Both the position numbers and the translations under genes were made by a program. A stretch of DNA of 64,000 nt from assembly GCF_001625215.2 (NCBI RefSeq), contig NC_030386.2, positions 36,769,296 to 36,833,295 of the forward strand, in the 5' to 3' direction. This document shows positions 10,401-21,412 of this stretch, in pieces. Source of the DNA: Daucus carota subsp. sativus. Its lineage: Eukaryota; Streptophyta; Magnoliopsida; Apiales; Apiaceae. The notes under the pieces are model-generated. The model was not told the origin of the DNA and made no database searches. It saw nothing but the letters and a program-made list of their open reading frames with translations. Within the stretch, counting starts at the first letter, position 1. The number at the start of each line of letters is the position of its first letter.

Positions 10401-13308
10401 CAAGTTGAGCACCGAGACCTGTCCAGAGCGCACGATAGTTCTGCACTGCTTAAGAGAAAATGAACCGGTCTTTACAAGCAATAAGATATAAATAGCACAA
10501 TCAAATTGTGGACATATACTAGCAAAAGAATATTTAATCCACTTTTCTGACCAACAAAGATGGAATAGAGACATTATAAGTAATTTGGTACAGATATTTC
10601 ATTAAATATATACAGCAGTATAACATTTTACAGATAATACTTACAGCTTTGAAGATTGTTTGTGCTCTTCACACTGGATATGACCTCAATAAGAGTCTTC
10701 CAAACCCCAGGAGGCTTCGAACTGCGATTAATCTCTTTAAACGCCTACACACATAAAATATTGTACCAACAAAGGAAAGAGATGTTAGGGGGTGGAAAGA
10801 ACATCACTGTGTAACCCAAATATATAACTAAAATATTCAATGGATAGTGAAGCAGCACAGAAAATTAAACTTCAGTACCACCGGTTCCCAAACTTAAACA
10901 GAACCTACAGTGATTTACATAAAGCAAAATAAAGTAGGTTGTCAGGGATATCTTCTTATGTCCCCAAGTAAATGTGACCGTTCAGTTCTAAGTTCAGATT
11001 TATAGCTTGTATATATTCGTTACATTTCCATAATAAACTAATACTTACAAAATCTCTTAGTGATTGTGCACCAATCTGCTATGATAGAAATTTATATAGA
11101 TCACTAGATTTTTATGCAAATCAATACTTTTTATATGTGCAGATCAATTTTAAATCAATTTTCAAAACATGAATGTTATTAATCCATATTGAATAGTTTT
11201 TAATGACTTGAATAAAATCCGATCAACAGAAACTCATAACAGGCAAGAAAGTGTTAAACAGCTACAAATGCAAAACAGTAATAATTTTTACTAAGAACAT
11301 GAAAATGTACCTGCATTCGAGTTTTAGCAAGTTCTATAGGATAGCAACTTATGCATGCTAATGAGCGAGCCAATGAACCAGCCACTAGAGGAGTATACGG
11401 TGTCATTATTGGAGCATTTTTGGATGTGAAATCTTCCAAGTAATTACGGAAAATGTCGTAGCAAGGCAAGTAGATTCCAACCTGCATCACATTCGGTTGA
11501 ACAATCACAGATGGTCAATAAGTAGAGGTAAGAGAATAAACAATAAGAAATAATGACCTAGAAAGAACTTACAGTTGGTACAGCCAGTGCTAGACCTGCA
11601 TTTGTTCCTCTCCATAGTCTTGAAATTCCTTCCTGTAAAATACTCCCAGTTAAATATCTGACAACAGTTTTTAGATATTAAATATTAAGAAGCAAGCATT
11701 CATGGAAGAATATTATCGAAACAGATACAAAAAACCTTAAGGATTATCATTTCGCATTAAGTTTCCGACTATTTCAGCATAGAAGCAATCCAGTCTAGCT
11801 AAATATATAGACTTGTCACTAAGAAGACGAGTTTATGGGGGGGGGGGGATGGCTTCCATGCAAGTAAATGACATAATAAAGACACAAACCTGGCGAATAA
11901 TCTTGTAGAAGACATCAAGTGTTCCTTTGTACTGGAAACAGTCCGGAGGGCAAATGGATACAGTACCATGAACCCCAGCACGGGTGCATGACGTTGAACA
12001 TCTTAAGTCTGCAAACATCTGAAGGACAAGGCAGACAATAGTTTAACTTGAGTATTAATGCACCAAAAAAATCTTTAAAAAAAGCATATGCAAACTGGCC
12101 TTTGAGTACAAACAACATATAATTTGCTAAAATGATCATTATTTGCCTTGAGCTTCATAATGAGAAGTCAACTACCAATGCTTTACTACGTGGTCCGGGA
12201 CTCCGGGTCCCTGTACCTTACCTCCCAACTACGAGGTAGCCACTCCTAACTCTAAAGTTGAGGTCTACACGGGGCTGATAGACTTCCTCAATGGTAATTA
12301 ATTTGCATAATTCGTTACAAAGTGGAATTGCATTAATAAAAAATGCAGCAGCCAAACACTATCTTCCTACATATTCTGGCGACTGGCATAAACAATATAT
12401 AGAAATAGGAATGCCATTCTACAATATGTGAAAAAAAGGGAAAACAGAATTACACGTACCATGTTTGGTCCAGAAAAAGCCATACGGCTTGTAAGATTGC
12501 TCAGTGGATGCGAGTATTGAACTCCAGCAGCCTGTGCTTGTAGTCTTGTCTAAAAAGGAAACTGAATCAGTGATTGTACATACATAGATAATAGATCCAC
12601 CACCAGTATAATAAAAAGCGGGAAAGTTGGAAACATTTTTTGTCAGCTATATATTATAATATTAGCATTAAAATTGAAGAACTACATATATATTTGTTTG
12701 AAATTAATGCATTTGTACTGTTTATTTCTCAAAAGCGCACACACAAAAATAATTGAAAATGATCATGGTATAGTACATTTTAACTACTAGCAGCTCATGA
12801 AATCATAAATCGGGCTCATTATTAGTTTACAATTAGGGTGTGAAAACACTGAAATGGCATAATAAACTGTACCATCAAAGATGAAAAATCTGAAATAAAC
12901 TGTTTGGAGAAAGACGTCTTGATAACATGGAAAAATAACACGATGAATTGTGGAACGCCAAAGCATATTAACTTGTTAACTTATTATAGCAGGCAATAAA
13001 AAGTACTTTCTTATATGAATTACCTTGGCCAAGTCAAGTGGGTTAACAATAATCGCAGAAAGAAAAGCAGCCCCGGCAGCAGAGAAAGCTCTCTCTGTCA
13101 ACCCTAAATTCCCACCAGAACTACTTTTATCATTGAGAACCTCCTTATGCTGAGGCATAGATAGTTCCCCACTCCCCTGTGTGCCCAACACGGGATCCGA
13201 AATAAGTGAAACACAACTTCCATCAAATTTAACACCTGAAGATTTATCCGAATCCGATTCTATCCACAAATTCTGCACACCCTTCGATTCCACTTGCTCT
13301 TTAACCAT
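7426..13308 (-). CDS. MTM1: Mitochondrial carrier family protein, MTM1-like
   Basis: Ten exons on the minus strand: 13308-13024, 12549-12460, 12018-11890, 11632-11573, 11481-11311, 10744-10645, 10445-10354, 10268-10119, 8154-8096, 7555-7426. Exon lengths sum to 1266 bp, a 421-residue protein, close to the remembered 413 of Arabidopsis MTM1, implicated in manganese activation of mitochondrial SOD and in iron/pyridoxal phosphate homeostasis. The three carrier signatures Px[DE]xx[KR] are PLDLAK (end of exon 1), YPIELAKTRMQ (exon 5) and CPLDVAKTRRQ (exon 8). Exon 3 has the MTM1-specific Cys-rich loop DLRCSTSCTR and CPPDCFQYKG. Expected in the inner mitochondrial membrane with six helices. Start chosen at MVKEQVES because the upstream in-frame Met lies in leader sequence; a 5'-UTR intron (about 13352-13605) is likely. 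Intron 8 is nearly 2 kb and shows no gene. Confidence 0.92.
12180..12295. other. GC-rich block of unknown origin in MTM1 intron 2
   Basis: About 115 bp of clearly higher GC content than the surrounding AT-rich intron, containing CCGGGACTCCGGGTCCC and CTACGAGGTAGCCACTCC. It has no open frame and is not needed for the splice model. It may be a fragment of a transposon, possibly a SINE-like one; I cannot classify it. Confidence 0.35.
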
Positions 13309-13795
13309 TCTCGTTATAATATATATACTATATCTCACCTCTCCAATAACCTAAGATCACAAAAATTAACATCTCCAGTAAAAGTTTGTTCTTTCAACAA
13401 AGATAAACAACTCAATAAAATAACCCAATTCAACATTCAGCAAATTTGAAAAAAGAATGCTAATTAACATAAAAGAATGAAATGGGTCACCAAAAAAACA
13501 CAAATATATAAGCTCAATCTGAAACAAAATCAAATCTTTGCAGTCAAAAAATAACAAATATGACAAGAACAAAACAACCATTAAATAATAAAAAAGAGAA
13601 ATATAACCTTTTGATCGCAGCTTTGAGATTTCTCGCCTGTTCCCGAATCTGTGGAGTATATAAAACCCCGCAAGAGGGGAAAAATATAAAACTCGCAGAA
13701 GCTGGGGCGAAGACAAATGAAGGGGCCGACACAGAACACAGAGGTCGACTAATATTAGGTCTGATTCTGTTGAGCCACAGAAAATTAACTCCACG

Positions 13796-14798
13796 TCTCC
13801 AAATAATAATAATCTTTATTAAAATAAAACTTTATAAATTGATAACTTTTTATTTCATAAACAACGAATATTATTAATATGTCATGGATCAGTAAATTTA
13901 ATTTCAAAATTAAATTTTTAGAAAAATATAGCTCTTTTATATATTTAAATAATATATATATTAATTTGGTTGTTCAGTTTATGAGTTTATTGACCGCCTT
14001 TTTATTTTGAAATATTGTTTATGCAACTAAAATATTATAATATATTTAAGTTGCTATATAATTTTTTTAGTCAATTTGATCTATTTGGATCGACTAACAG
14101 GTTTTCAATTATATTTTAATGTCCTATTATATTTCAATTAATATATATATAAATACTATAATTAGAGTGATTTCTTAGTCCTATTTTTATTTAAATTTGT
14201 TTTAATATATTTCATCATAAAAAACTTATTTTAGAGGGGAAATATTTTTATATGAGTTAACGAATAATAAAATTTATTATTTTTTAATCATTTTTTGTGA
14301 ATTAAATTTTTTATAATATTTTACCGTCATTTCATCTATAACTAACATTTCTTAAGAGAAAGACTGGTCTGTGAATCTAAAAAAGTAAAAAAATGTTAAT
14401 ACGTTCGTTATTTATATCTTAAGATATTAATTATGTATTTCTTTTTATTTGACGTTTTGATTTTTGAAATACATTTTTAGGTGGGTTGATGTCGTTGACC
14501 GGATAGTAAAAAATATTATTTTTCATTGATTTTTTTATTTAAATTTTGATTATAGATTTTAATTTAGAAAAATAAAATTTAAAAAAATAATATTTTCAAT
14601 TATCCGGTCAAAACACTTAAAAACGTGTGTCAAAAGGCAAAATATTAAATAAAAAATTAGAAAAAGTGGTGAACTTTTATTAGTAAAAATTAAAAAAGTG
14701 CATGCTCATGAAGTAAGTTTCAAGAGAAATACATGCGGCGTAATTATCAAGACAAGTCATTTTAACGACATTTCAATCTCTTGTCAGTTCATCCCATA
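13796..14798. other. AT-rich intergenic region
   Basis: Roughly 1 kb upstream of the MTM1-like transcript. Extremely AT-rich, with many near-homopolymer and TA-rich runs. I see no gene, RNA or complete element. Confidence 0.6.
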
Positions 14799-15062
14799 CT
14801 CCTCCATCCCAATCCCAATTTATATGTGTTTGACCTTTCAGGTCAAATTGACTCATTTTAGGGTCAAATTGACTCAATTTTGACAGATAATTAGTAATTA
14901 TTCTTATATGATGATGATGAACTTGAAAATATAAAAAATACAATTTAAAATAGAATAGATGTAGATTCTAATAATATATTTCTCATAATTTTTTGAAATT
15001 ATTTTATATATGTAAATTTTTATTTAATCATAAAAATTCAAGACAAATAAATTGGGACGAGG
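14799..15062. mobile_element. Degenerate Stowaway-like MITE
   Basis: The left end TACTCCTCCATCCCAATCCC and the right end AATTGGGACGAGG, reverse-complemented, share the CTCC-TCCCAATTTAT terminal repeat. It is about 260 bp, with a direct repeat of GGTCAAATTGACTCA near its left end. The ends are more diverged than in the other copies of this window, so it is probably old. Confidence 0.55.
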
Positions 15063-15187
15063 CTATTTAGTAAAACACTGAAACTCATCGGTTACGGTCT
15101 AAAACCGAGTCTAAAACTGGAAACGGCCACATTATAGTAACATACACCCAGTATGACAACATTGGTAAGACCAAAGGTGAAGAACTT

Positions 15188-15210
15188 TTTTTTTTTTTTT
15201 TTTGACGAAC
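15188..15210 (-). mobile_element. Tiny 5'-truncated poly(A) retroinsertion with 15-bp TSD
   Basis: A run of 16 T followed by GACGAAC is flanked by two copies of AAAGGTGAAGAACTT (15173-15187 and 15211-15225). Read on the minus strand this is GTTCGTC plus a poly(A) tail between 15-bp target duplications, the signature of target-primed reverse transcription by a LINE or SINE whose 5' part was lost. Confidence 0.65.
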
Positions 15211-15225
15211 AAAGGTGAAGAACTT

Positions 15226-15418
15226 AATACTGCAGAAACCCCTGCAACCTGACCTTGACACGATATTCTTCCACTTTCTAACGACGGCACCATTGGCACC
15301 TCCTTGCTGAAGCTCCTCATACAAGTCCATCTCGACGAGAGCTTGATCCACATCCATTGATTCCATCACTTCTTCATCCCTTACCGAGCCACTGTCTTCC
15401 TCCGAGCTGCATGCTTTA
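15226..15418 (-). pseudogene. Exon-like gene fragment, unrecognised
   Basis: After a TTACCCAG acceptor-like site the minus strand is open for about 60 residues with protein-like, acidic composition: SEEDSGSVRDEEVMESMDVD, then LVEMDLYEELQQGG and VRKWKNIVS. No second exon, start codon context or partner could be found, and a poly(A) retroinsertion lies directly downstream in the same frame. I do not recognise the family. It may be the last exon of a lost gene, or a coding exon of a gene I cannot assemble. Confidence 0.35.
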
Positions 15419-15891
15419 CTGGGTAATCAATCTATGCATGAGTCTTTGACGAGTGTTTCACCTTTTCGAGTAATTGAGGGAGCATATCAGACTATCAGTA
15501 ACTGCACAAACATGCCCTCAAACACCTCTTTGTCCAAGTCAAAGATTACTTTTACGGTTAAAGAGAATTTTAACAAAAAGAAAAAAATAAGTAAAACAAA
15601 ACATTCTGCAACGTACAAGCTCTACGACCAAGATTCACACATGTGGAGAACGGGGGCACGTGCACAAAAAGAGTAAAAGAGAGATTATATGAAAAAAGAA
15701 AATACTACGAAATAAAATTCCAAAAGATTCAATACATAATGTATCTGATAACTGCATCAGAAAAACAAAAAACAAATGTATCCCAAAACTAAAAGAACTC
15801 GGCTGCACAACATAACTCGCCGGTGGAAAATCTTAGGCAACAACAGAACACAATGCTTCATACTAAAATCTATAGCCAACCCATCAGCGCA

Positions 15892-16929
15892 TCAATCATC
15901 TGCTAGCGAAAAATCGCTATCTTCAAAGTCATAATCGTTCACTCGCGATGTCGAACCTGTTGCACCAATGCCATACATCATGTCATAAGAAAACCCCAAA
16001 TCAGCACCACTTAATCCGTCATTCAATGGAAATGGAAAGCTGGGATCAATCCCAAGATCCTTGTCATCATGATTTATCTTTAACATTTCTTCGTTAGGAA
16101 AAATCGGTGCATTGTCAAGACTAATTGGCTCCATGCTTCCGAAGCCATAATCATCCTCGAACGGATTGTCCATTGGCTTGTAGCTGTTCATGGGATCGAA
16201 TTCGCGACGCGGTCCATCCTCAACCTCGACCTTTTCCTTTCCCTTGCCTGTGTCAACCTCAACCTTCTCCTTTCCCTTGCCTTTGTCCTTGGCTTCTTCG
16301 AGAAGGGGCTGATTCTCATTTCGTAAAACCGTGGTTGGAGAAATGAGAGCGTTCTGATGTGAGCCCTCCGCGGACTCATTACTCGAATTAGAGTGTAAAC
16401 GTTTTAATCCCCGAGAGGGATTCCCGAAATTTGTAGTAGCTTTTGCACCACGGAGACTTACGGCAAAAGTGTCATAAACCCTTGCGGCCTCTTCAGGAGT
16501 CCCGTAAGTACCAAGCCACCGCCTCTCCTTCTTCACCGGATCTCTAATCTCCGCTGCAAATGTCCCCCAAGCCCGGTACCGAACACCACGATACCTCCTC
16601 TCGGAGGAATCATTCACGGGCCTCCTAGCCAGCTTGCCTTGTTTACATCCTTTACCATTGCCCGAAACCTTTCTTTTTCTTGGCGAAGCAACGCCTGCTT
16701 CGACTCGTACAATGTCAACATATTTCCTGACCCTCCTCCTGTAATAAACCTCCGCTTCCTCGTCACTCGACGAATCAGTGGCATCGTGATCCGTCACTGT
16801 AATGCGAACAATTTTTCGCAAACAGCGCCTGGTTTTCTGGCCCGGCAAGGGCCTCGTCAGCTTCCTCGTTATGTTCACGTGCTGTGTGACCTTCTCCGGA
16901 AGCACAGCATTACAATCGTTCATCAACAT
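15892..16929 (-). CDS. Cytokinin response factor, AP2/ERF transcription factor (CRF class)
   Basis: Intronless gene of 345 residues. It has the CRF-specific N-terminal domain (about residues 5-75, with [17 protein letters not shown]) followed by one AP2/ERF DNA-binding domain at about 113-168 ([35 protein letters not shown]). CRFs act in the nucleus downstream of cytokinin phosphorelay and bind GCC-like boxes. The AP2 domain departs from the usual RGVRQRPWGKW: Q to Y, P to A, K to T. A short tandem repeat of GKGKEKVEV occurs at about 228-247. The acidic C-terminus ([14 protein letters not shown]) could be an activation region. A longer in-frame start at 17076 exists, but the family begins at MLMND or MND, and the TATA box at 17129-17137 would place 17076 close to the transcription start. 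Nearest relative in gene order is Arabidopsis CRF3, from memory. Confidence 0.9.
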   Translation of the reverse strand: MLMNDCNAVLPEKVTQHVNITRKLTRPLPGQKTRRCLRKIVRITVTDHDATDSSSDEEAEVYYRRRVRKYVDIVRVEAGVASPRKRKVSGNGKGCKQGKLARRPVNDSSERRYRGVRYRAWGTFAAEIRDPVKKERRWLGTYGTPEEAARVYDTFAVSLRGAKATTNFGNPSRGLKRLHSNSSNESAEGSHQNALISPTTVLRNENQPLLEEAKDKGKGKEKVEVDTGKGKEKVEVEDGPRREFDPMNSYKPMDNPFEDDYGFGSMEPISLDNAPIFPNEEMLKINHDDKDLGIDPSFPFPLNDGLSGADLGFSYDMMYGIGATGSTSRVNDYDFEDSDFSLADD

Positions 16930-17128
16930 TTTACTATACAATCGAACTTGACTGAATTTTTTTGTTTTTGCACTTAAAATGCCGCAAATCGAATTTTTTT
17001 CGAGGTGAAGAGAAAAGGCTGGGGAAGCACTGATAGAATTTATTTGGCCATACAAATTTGTATAGTGATAAAACACAGCGAAGAGACTCTTGTTGTTGCT
17101 GTGAAGAGATCACAGAGCTCAACGCCCC

Positions 17129-17137
17129 TTTTATATA
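17129..17137 (-). promoter_or_regulatory. TATA box of the CRF gene
   Basis: On the minus strand TATATAAAA lies 200 bp upstream of the proposed ATG at 16929. A transcription start about 30 bp downstream leaves a leader of roughly 170 bases. Confidence 0.6.
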
Positions 17138-20100
17138 GATCCAGCTGCAGCCTAAATTGTAAATTCTCGAATGTACATGTATGGCCTGATAAAATCTCTG
17201 TATCTTTTCCTAATAATATCTTAATATCTGCTTTATTAGCAATGGAACAAATACTGATTATTGTAGTGTAGGGGAATATCTCTATGTGCGTGCATTCGAA
17301 TGATTTGTATTTATTATGGAAAAATTTGTAGGTGAATATGAATTTCAATCTATTTCCTAAATGATAAATTTGCCCGTTGTTATATATTCTGTCTTGTTTT
17401 TCTTAATTTGGTGACAGTTGTTTTCCATTTTCCTCCGTTTGTTAACACCTATAATTAATGTATCCTCTATATTATATATTATGATATCTCTTATTATCTC
17501 AAAAATACAATACAATTTTATTCAACCAAGATGATTACTTTTCTACTCTTTTTTTTATTAGATAAAGAGGATTATAATCTATTTATATTTTGAGTTACAA
17601 ATTTAATATACATCTAGCAAAGAGAACTAATTATGTGATATTTTTTATTTATATGATAAATATGTGATGTCACTTGGAAAAGATGAAAAAGATAATCAGG
17701 ATTAACTTTTCAAAAAATAAATTGCAAATACACTCATGTACGTTTTCAAACTAACAATTAGAGACACTTTGATGGAGATTACGGACGAAAAAGACAAAAA
17801 CCATCCTTCCACCATTGACTTCAGTAAGATGGGTGTTACTTGGAGTGTAGGTCCCACTGTGGATCCTTTAATATATATTGGTCAACAAGTAGGCCCCCTA
17901 AGTGTCCCGTTTAAATGTTTACGAGTAATATATACTGGTCAACTGAACAGAATGTTCAAATTTCAGATTACTTAATCAAGATATTAACATTACTTATAAA
18001 TTAGGTAGTCTTAAATTTAACTATTTTGATTTGAGTTGACAAGTACATATCAAGTGGGACACATCCAAGAAGCCTACGCTTCAAGGACTCATTTTACCTT
18101 GAGTATATTAATGTTTGTAACTTTAATCTCACAATACAATTAGCTAGTACTTCCCCGTCCCATATTACTTTTCAGATTGCCTTTATCACATTTGTAAACG
18201 CATAATTTCAATTGTTGGGAGAAAATAACAATAGCAAAACAGCTTTATTTTAGATCATTTTTGTTAATACTCATATATCATTGTCCAAAGTAAAAATAAA
18301 TTGCATCTAGATAAAAAAAAATCAAGCATTATCCAAATAATCCTTAAGAAGTAAAATACATAATTAATACTCCCTCCGAACCTCTCAATTCTTAACCATG
18401 AGGAAGGGGGCGTGGCACAGACTTTAATGTGTTTAAAAAATAATTCAACTCCTAACTATTTCATTCTTGCTAACTAATTGTGTAAAACAAGTGATTCATA
18501 ATAAAATCTACTACGCATTGATGCAAAAGATAAATTTGAACACACGTCATTCTAAAAATAATTTTAAATGTTTCACGTGACTACAAACATATTTGATTAA
18601 AAACCTAAAAATTGATAACACATACCTAAAAATCACAAATCAAAAACCTTCAAAATTGATAAAAATAACGAGTAAAATGTGATTGAGAATGATATATTCA
18701 TCTAACATATTGGGGCATGGAATCTCAATAAATCTTTTTGAATTATGAATTTCAAAACAAATAAATAGATCAAAACATTCTAATGCTTACCAAGATGAAA
18801 TCTGTGTCGTTAGTGAATTGATGAACATTATGAACAAAAATTGTATATGTTATTTCAAATGTAGATCTGAAAAAGTCAAACAAATTACAACAAAAGTATA
18901 CATAAGTGGCAAATTTAAAGTTAATAAACATCTAAAAAATACAAATCTTGAAGACTGTTGAACAGTTAAAAAAATCTCGATCAACAATTACATGTCAAGA
19001 TTATTTTATTCCTAATGAACAAAGATATTTTTCCAGAAAAATAATCTCTTTAAATTTGTGAAAATGATAATAAATAAATATAATAACATATTAGAATACT
19101 TACCGAAATTTAAAAAAAGAGTCGTCGTTGATCAGATGGATAATACAGAGAGCTTATGTATGATATTTCATAGGTGATCTGATCTGAAAAATTCAACAAA
19201 CATAACAAGATTATTACATGTTCAATCATAAGTGAAAACGATAAATTGAAGAAAGATGAAATCCTACCGACCTCAAACATTTTCCAAAAACTTAACACAT
19301 CTCAATCACTACATGCGAATCTCATTCTCATACCCCTGTTCTCATATATGTTGACAACAAATGAATATATATTCTATAAATAATTTTGAGACAAATACTA
19401 GTCTATCAGAGAATTTCGTCTTAGCAATTTTGAATTGCCGATGAAAATTTTCTCTGAGTAGTATAGATGTAGATGACAAAATTTTTCATTTAGAAGAAAG
19501 TAAGACGGCTAGGTATCCTGATTTATATGAAAATAGTTTCTCCTTCACCGTCAGATCAAATTTAGAGAACGGTATAGATTAGTAGTGAAATTCATTTGAA
19601 TAATTTTTACGAGGACAATTAAGTAATTATACGAAAGTCATGACACGTTATATTTTAAAATCTAATTCTTCTTTTTGTTTTTATTTTATAAAATTATTCG
19701 TAAGTGATTTATTTGGTATGCGGGAATTGACATTTATGCTAATAAAATTATAATAAAAAATTGTGAATCAAGAAATAAATATACTAAATTAGAATAAAAA
19801 ATTTAGAAATTTACTTATAAAAAATCTATCAAAGTAAAAATTCAGATACCAGACTAACTAATTTAGTTCATATTATGTTAATAAAAAATTCTAATAAAAA
19901 TAATAAATATATTAATATAAAAAATTAAAAATAAATAACACTAGTATTGGAAATTAGTATCAAAAAAACACATGAACATTGTCCTACCATATGGTAATAA
20001 TAAAACAAAATATAACATCACTTGTGTTGCTCTCGTTGAGTTGAACATAGTAAAATAAGAAATTGAAAGATTTTGTTGAAATTGTTCGTTTGAAAATTTC

Positions 20101-20341
20101 CCGAAAAACTAATCACAAGTTCTTCTTTCCAGGAACAAGAGGGCTGTTATTCTCATTACTAAACTTATTGAAAAGATGAAATATAATCAAGGTATATCTT
20201 TTTGATCAGAGGTTGAATCGATCATCATTAGAAGAATTAGGCCAAAAATTAGGATACACTCTGAGAGCCGAGGAGTTGTACATATCTTGGTTCCACTCTC
20301 TCTCACATAATAAATATTAAAATACATACTCATTTACAAGA
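17138..20341. other. AT-rich intergenic region with a partial MITE
   Basis: About 3.2 kb without a convincing gene. At about 18370-18430 there is a left MITE end (CTCCCTCCG, GGCACAGACTTTAATG) of the same family as the copies at 52228 and 55467, but no right end was located. The rest is AT-rich with scattered short frames lacking protein-like features. Confidence 0.55.
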
Positions 20342-20597
20342 TACTCTCTCCCTGTGTCCCTTTTTAGTTGTCAGACTTTGAACCGGTCAAATTGACTAAT
20401 ATTTGATTGAATTTTATTAATATTTTATCAATTGACAAAATGAAAAAAATATGTCATCGGAAATAGCTTTTAATCTTTTTTAAGATGTAATTTTAAGTTT
20501 TTAAAAATAATGAGTGAGTGACTTATATAATCTTTGGTCAAAACTTAGTGACCAATAAAAATGGAAATGTGACAATTAAAAAGAGACCGGGGAGTAT
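20342..20597. mobile_element. Stowaway-like MITE
   Basis: About 256 bp with inverted ends TACTCTCTCCCTGTGTCCC (left) and GAGACCGGGGAGTA (right), plus inner inverted AGTTGTCA / TGACAATT-type sequence. TA dinucleotides border both ends. It is close to the 3' side of the receptor-like kinase gene. Confidence 0.7.
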
Positions 20598-21412
20598 ATA
20601 ATTCTAAATTGTCAAAAATCATCACAGAGAGCGCGGCACTTCTGCACCCATGATATTTGTCAGCACATTTTTGTATTCTGCCATAAGAAGGTCGTCAGTC
20701 ATTATTCTGCCACAGAGATGATTTCAGCGACCTACGACTACGAGTGGAGTACATATTATAGCATATACCTTCACTTCACTCTTTATAAAACAAGAAGAAA
20801 AAAGTTGCAGCAAACAATACTCTGGTATATCCAGTTCGTAAAGTAGGCTTTGATGTAGACAATCACAAGCATAACTCCGGTCAGAGATATTTCCAACACT
20901 AAATATACGAAGTCGAACATCTACTCCAAAGGTCTGTCCATTGAAAATGGTTGCCAGTTTTAAAGTCTATATACCTGAAAAGGTCAACTAGACTAATATC
21001 CAGTGAGGATGCCAAGTTAGAAGAGTTGAACATCGATCTGAAAGTGGTAGCAAGTCCAGAAAACTTTAGATGTGGAAGTAGGTTAACAAAATTATAACAG
21101 ATCATAATAAGCAATTCATCATGTATCATCTCATTATCATCAGTTCAGCAACATTCCTGCAATCAAATGTTAACTACTAAAACTTAAAGCTTCTTCAACC
21201 TTTCATAGGAATGAACCTCAGACGTTTACTCGTCCGATGAGGTGGGGGGAAACAGCCTCACTTTTTAACCTAGTTTGCATCAAATCAAGTGCTTCACATC
21301 ATTAACAATATTAAACCTTAAGTAGCTATTCCTTTTGAAATAAAGAATGATGAAGCATATATACTTCTAAGAACTAACTCAAAGTACAGCAAGAATATAA
21401 CTTATATTACAA
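20598..21412. other. 3' flank of the receptor-like kinase gene
   Basis: About 800 bp with no supportable coding sequence. Part of it is probably the 3' untranslated region of the kinase gene on the minus strand. Confidence 0.4.

Noticed and set aside
13366-13794. A 142-codon minus-strand frame upstream of the MTM1-like start
   Set aside because: Phe/Leu-rich, lies across the presumed 5' UTR and UTR intron, and does not join the carrier frame.
16930-17076. 49-residue N-terminal extension of the CRF protein
   Set aside because: The extension has no CRF family similarity and would start very near the transcription start implied by the TATA box.
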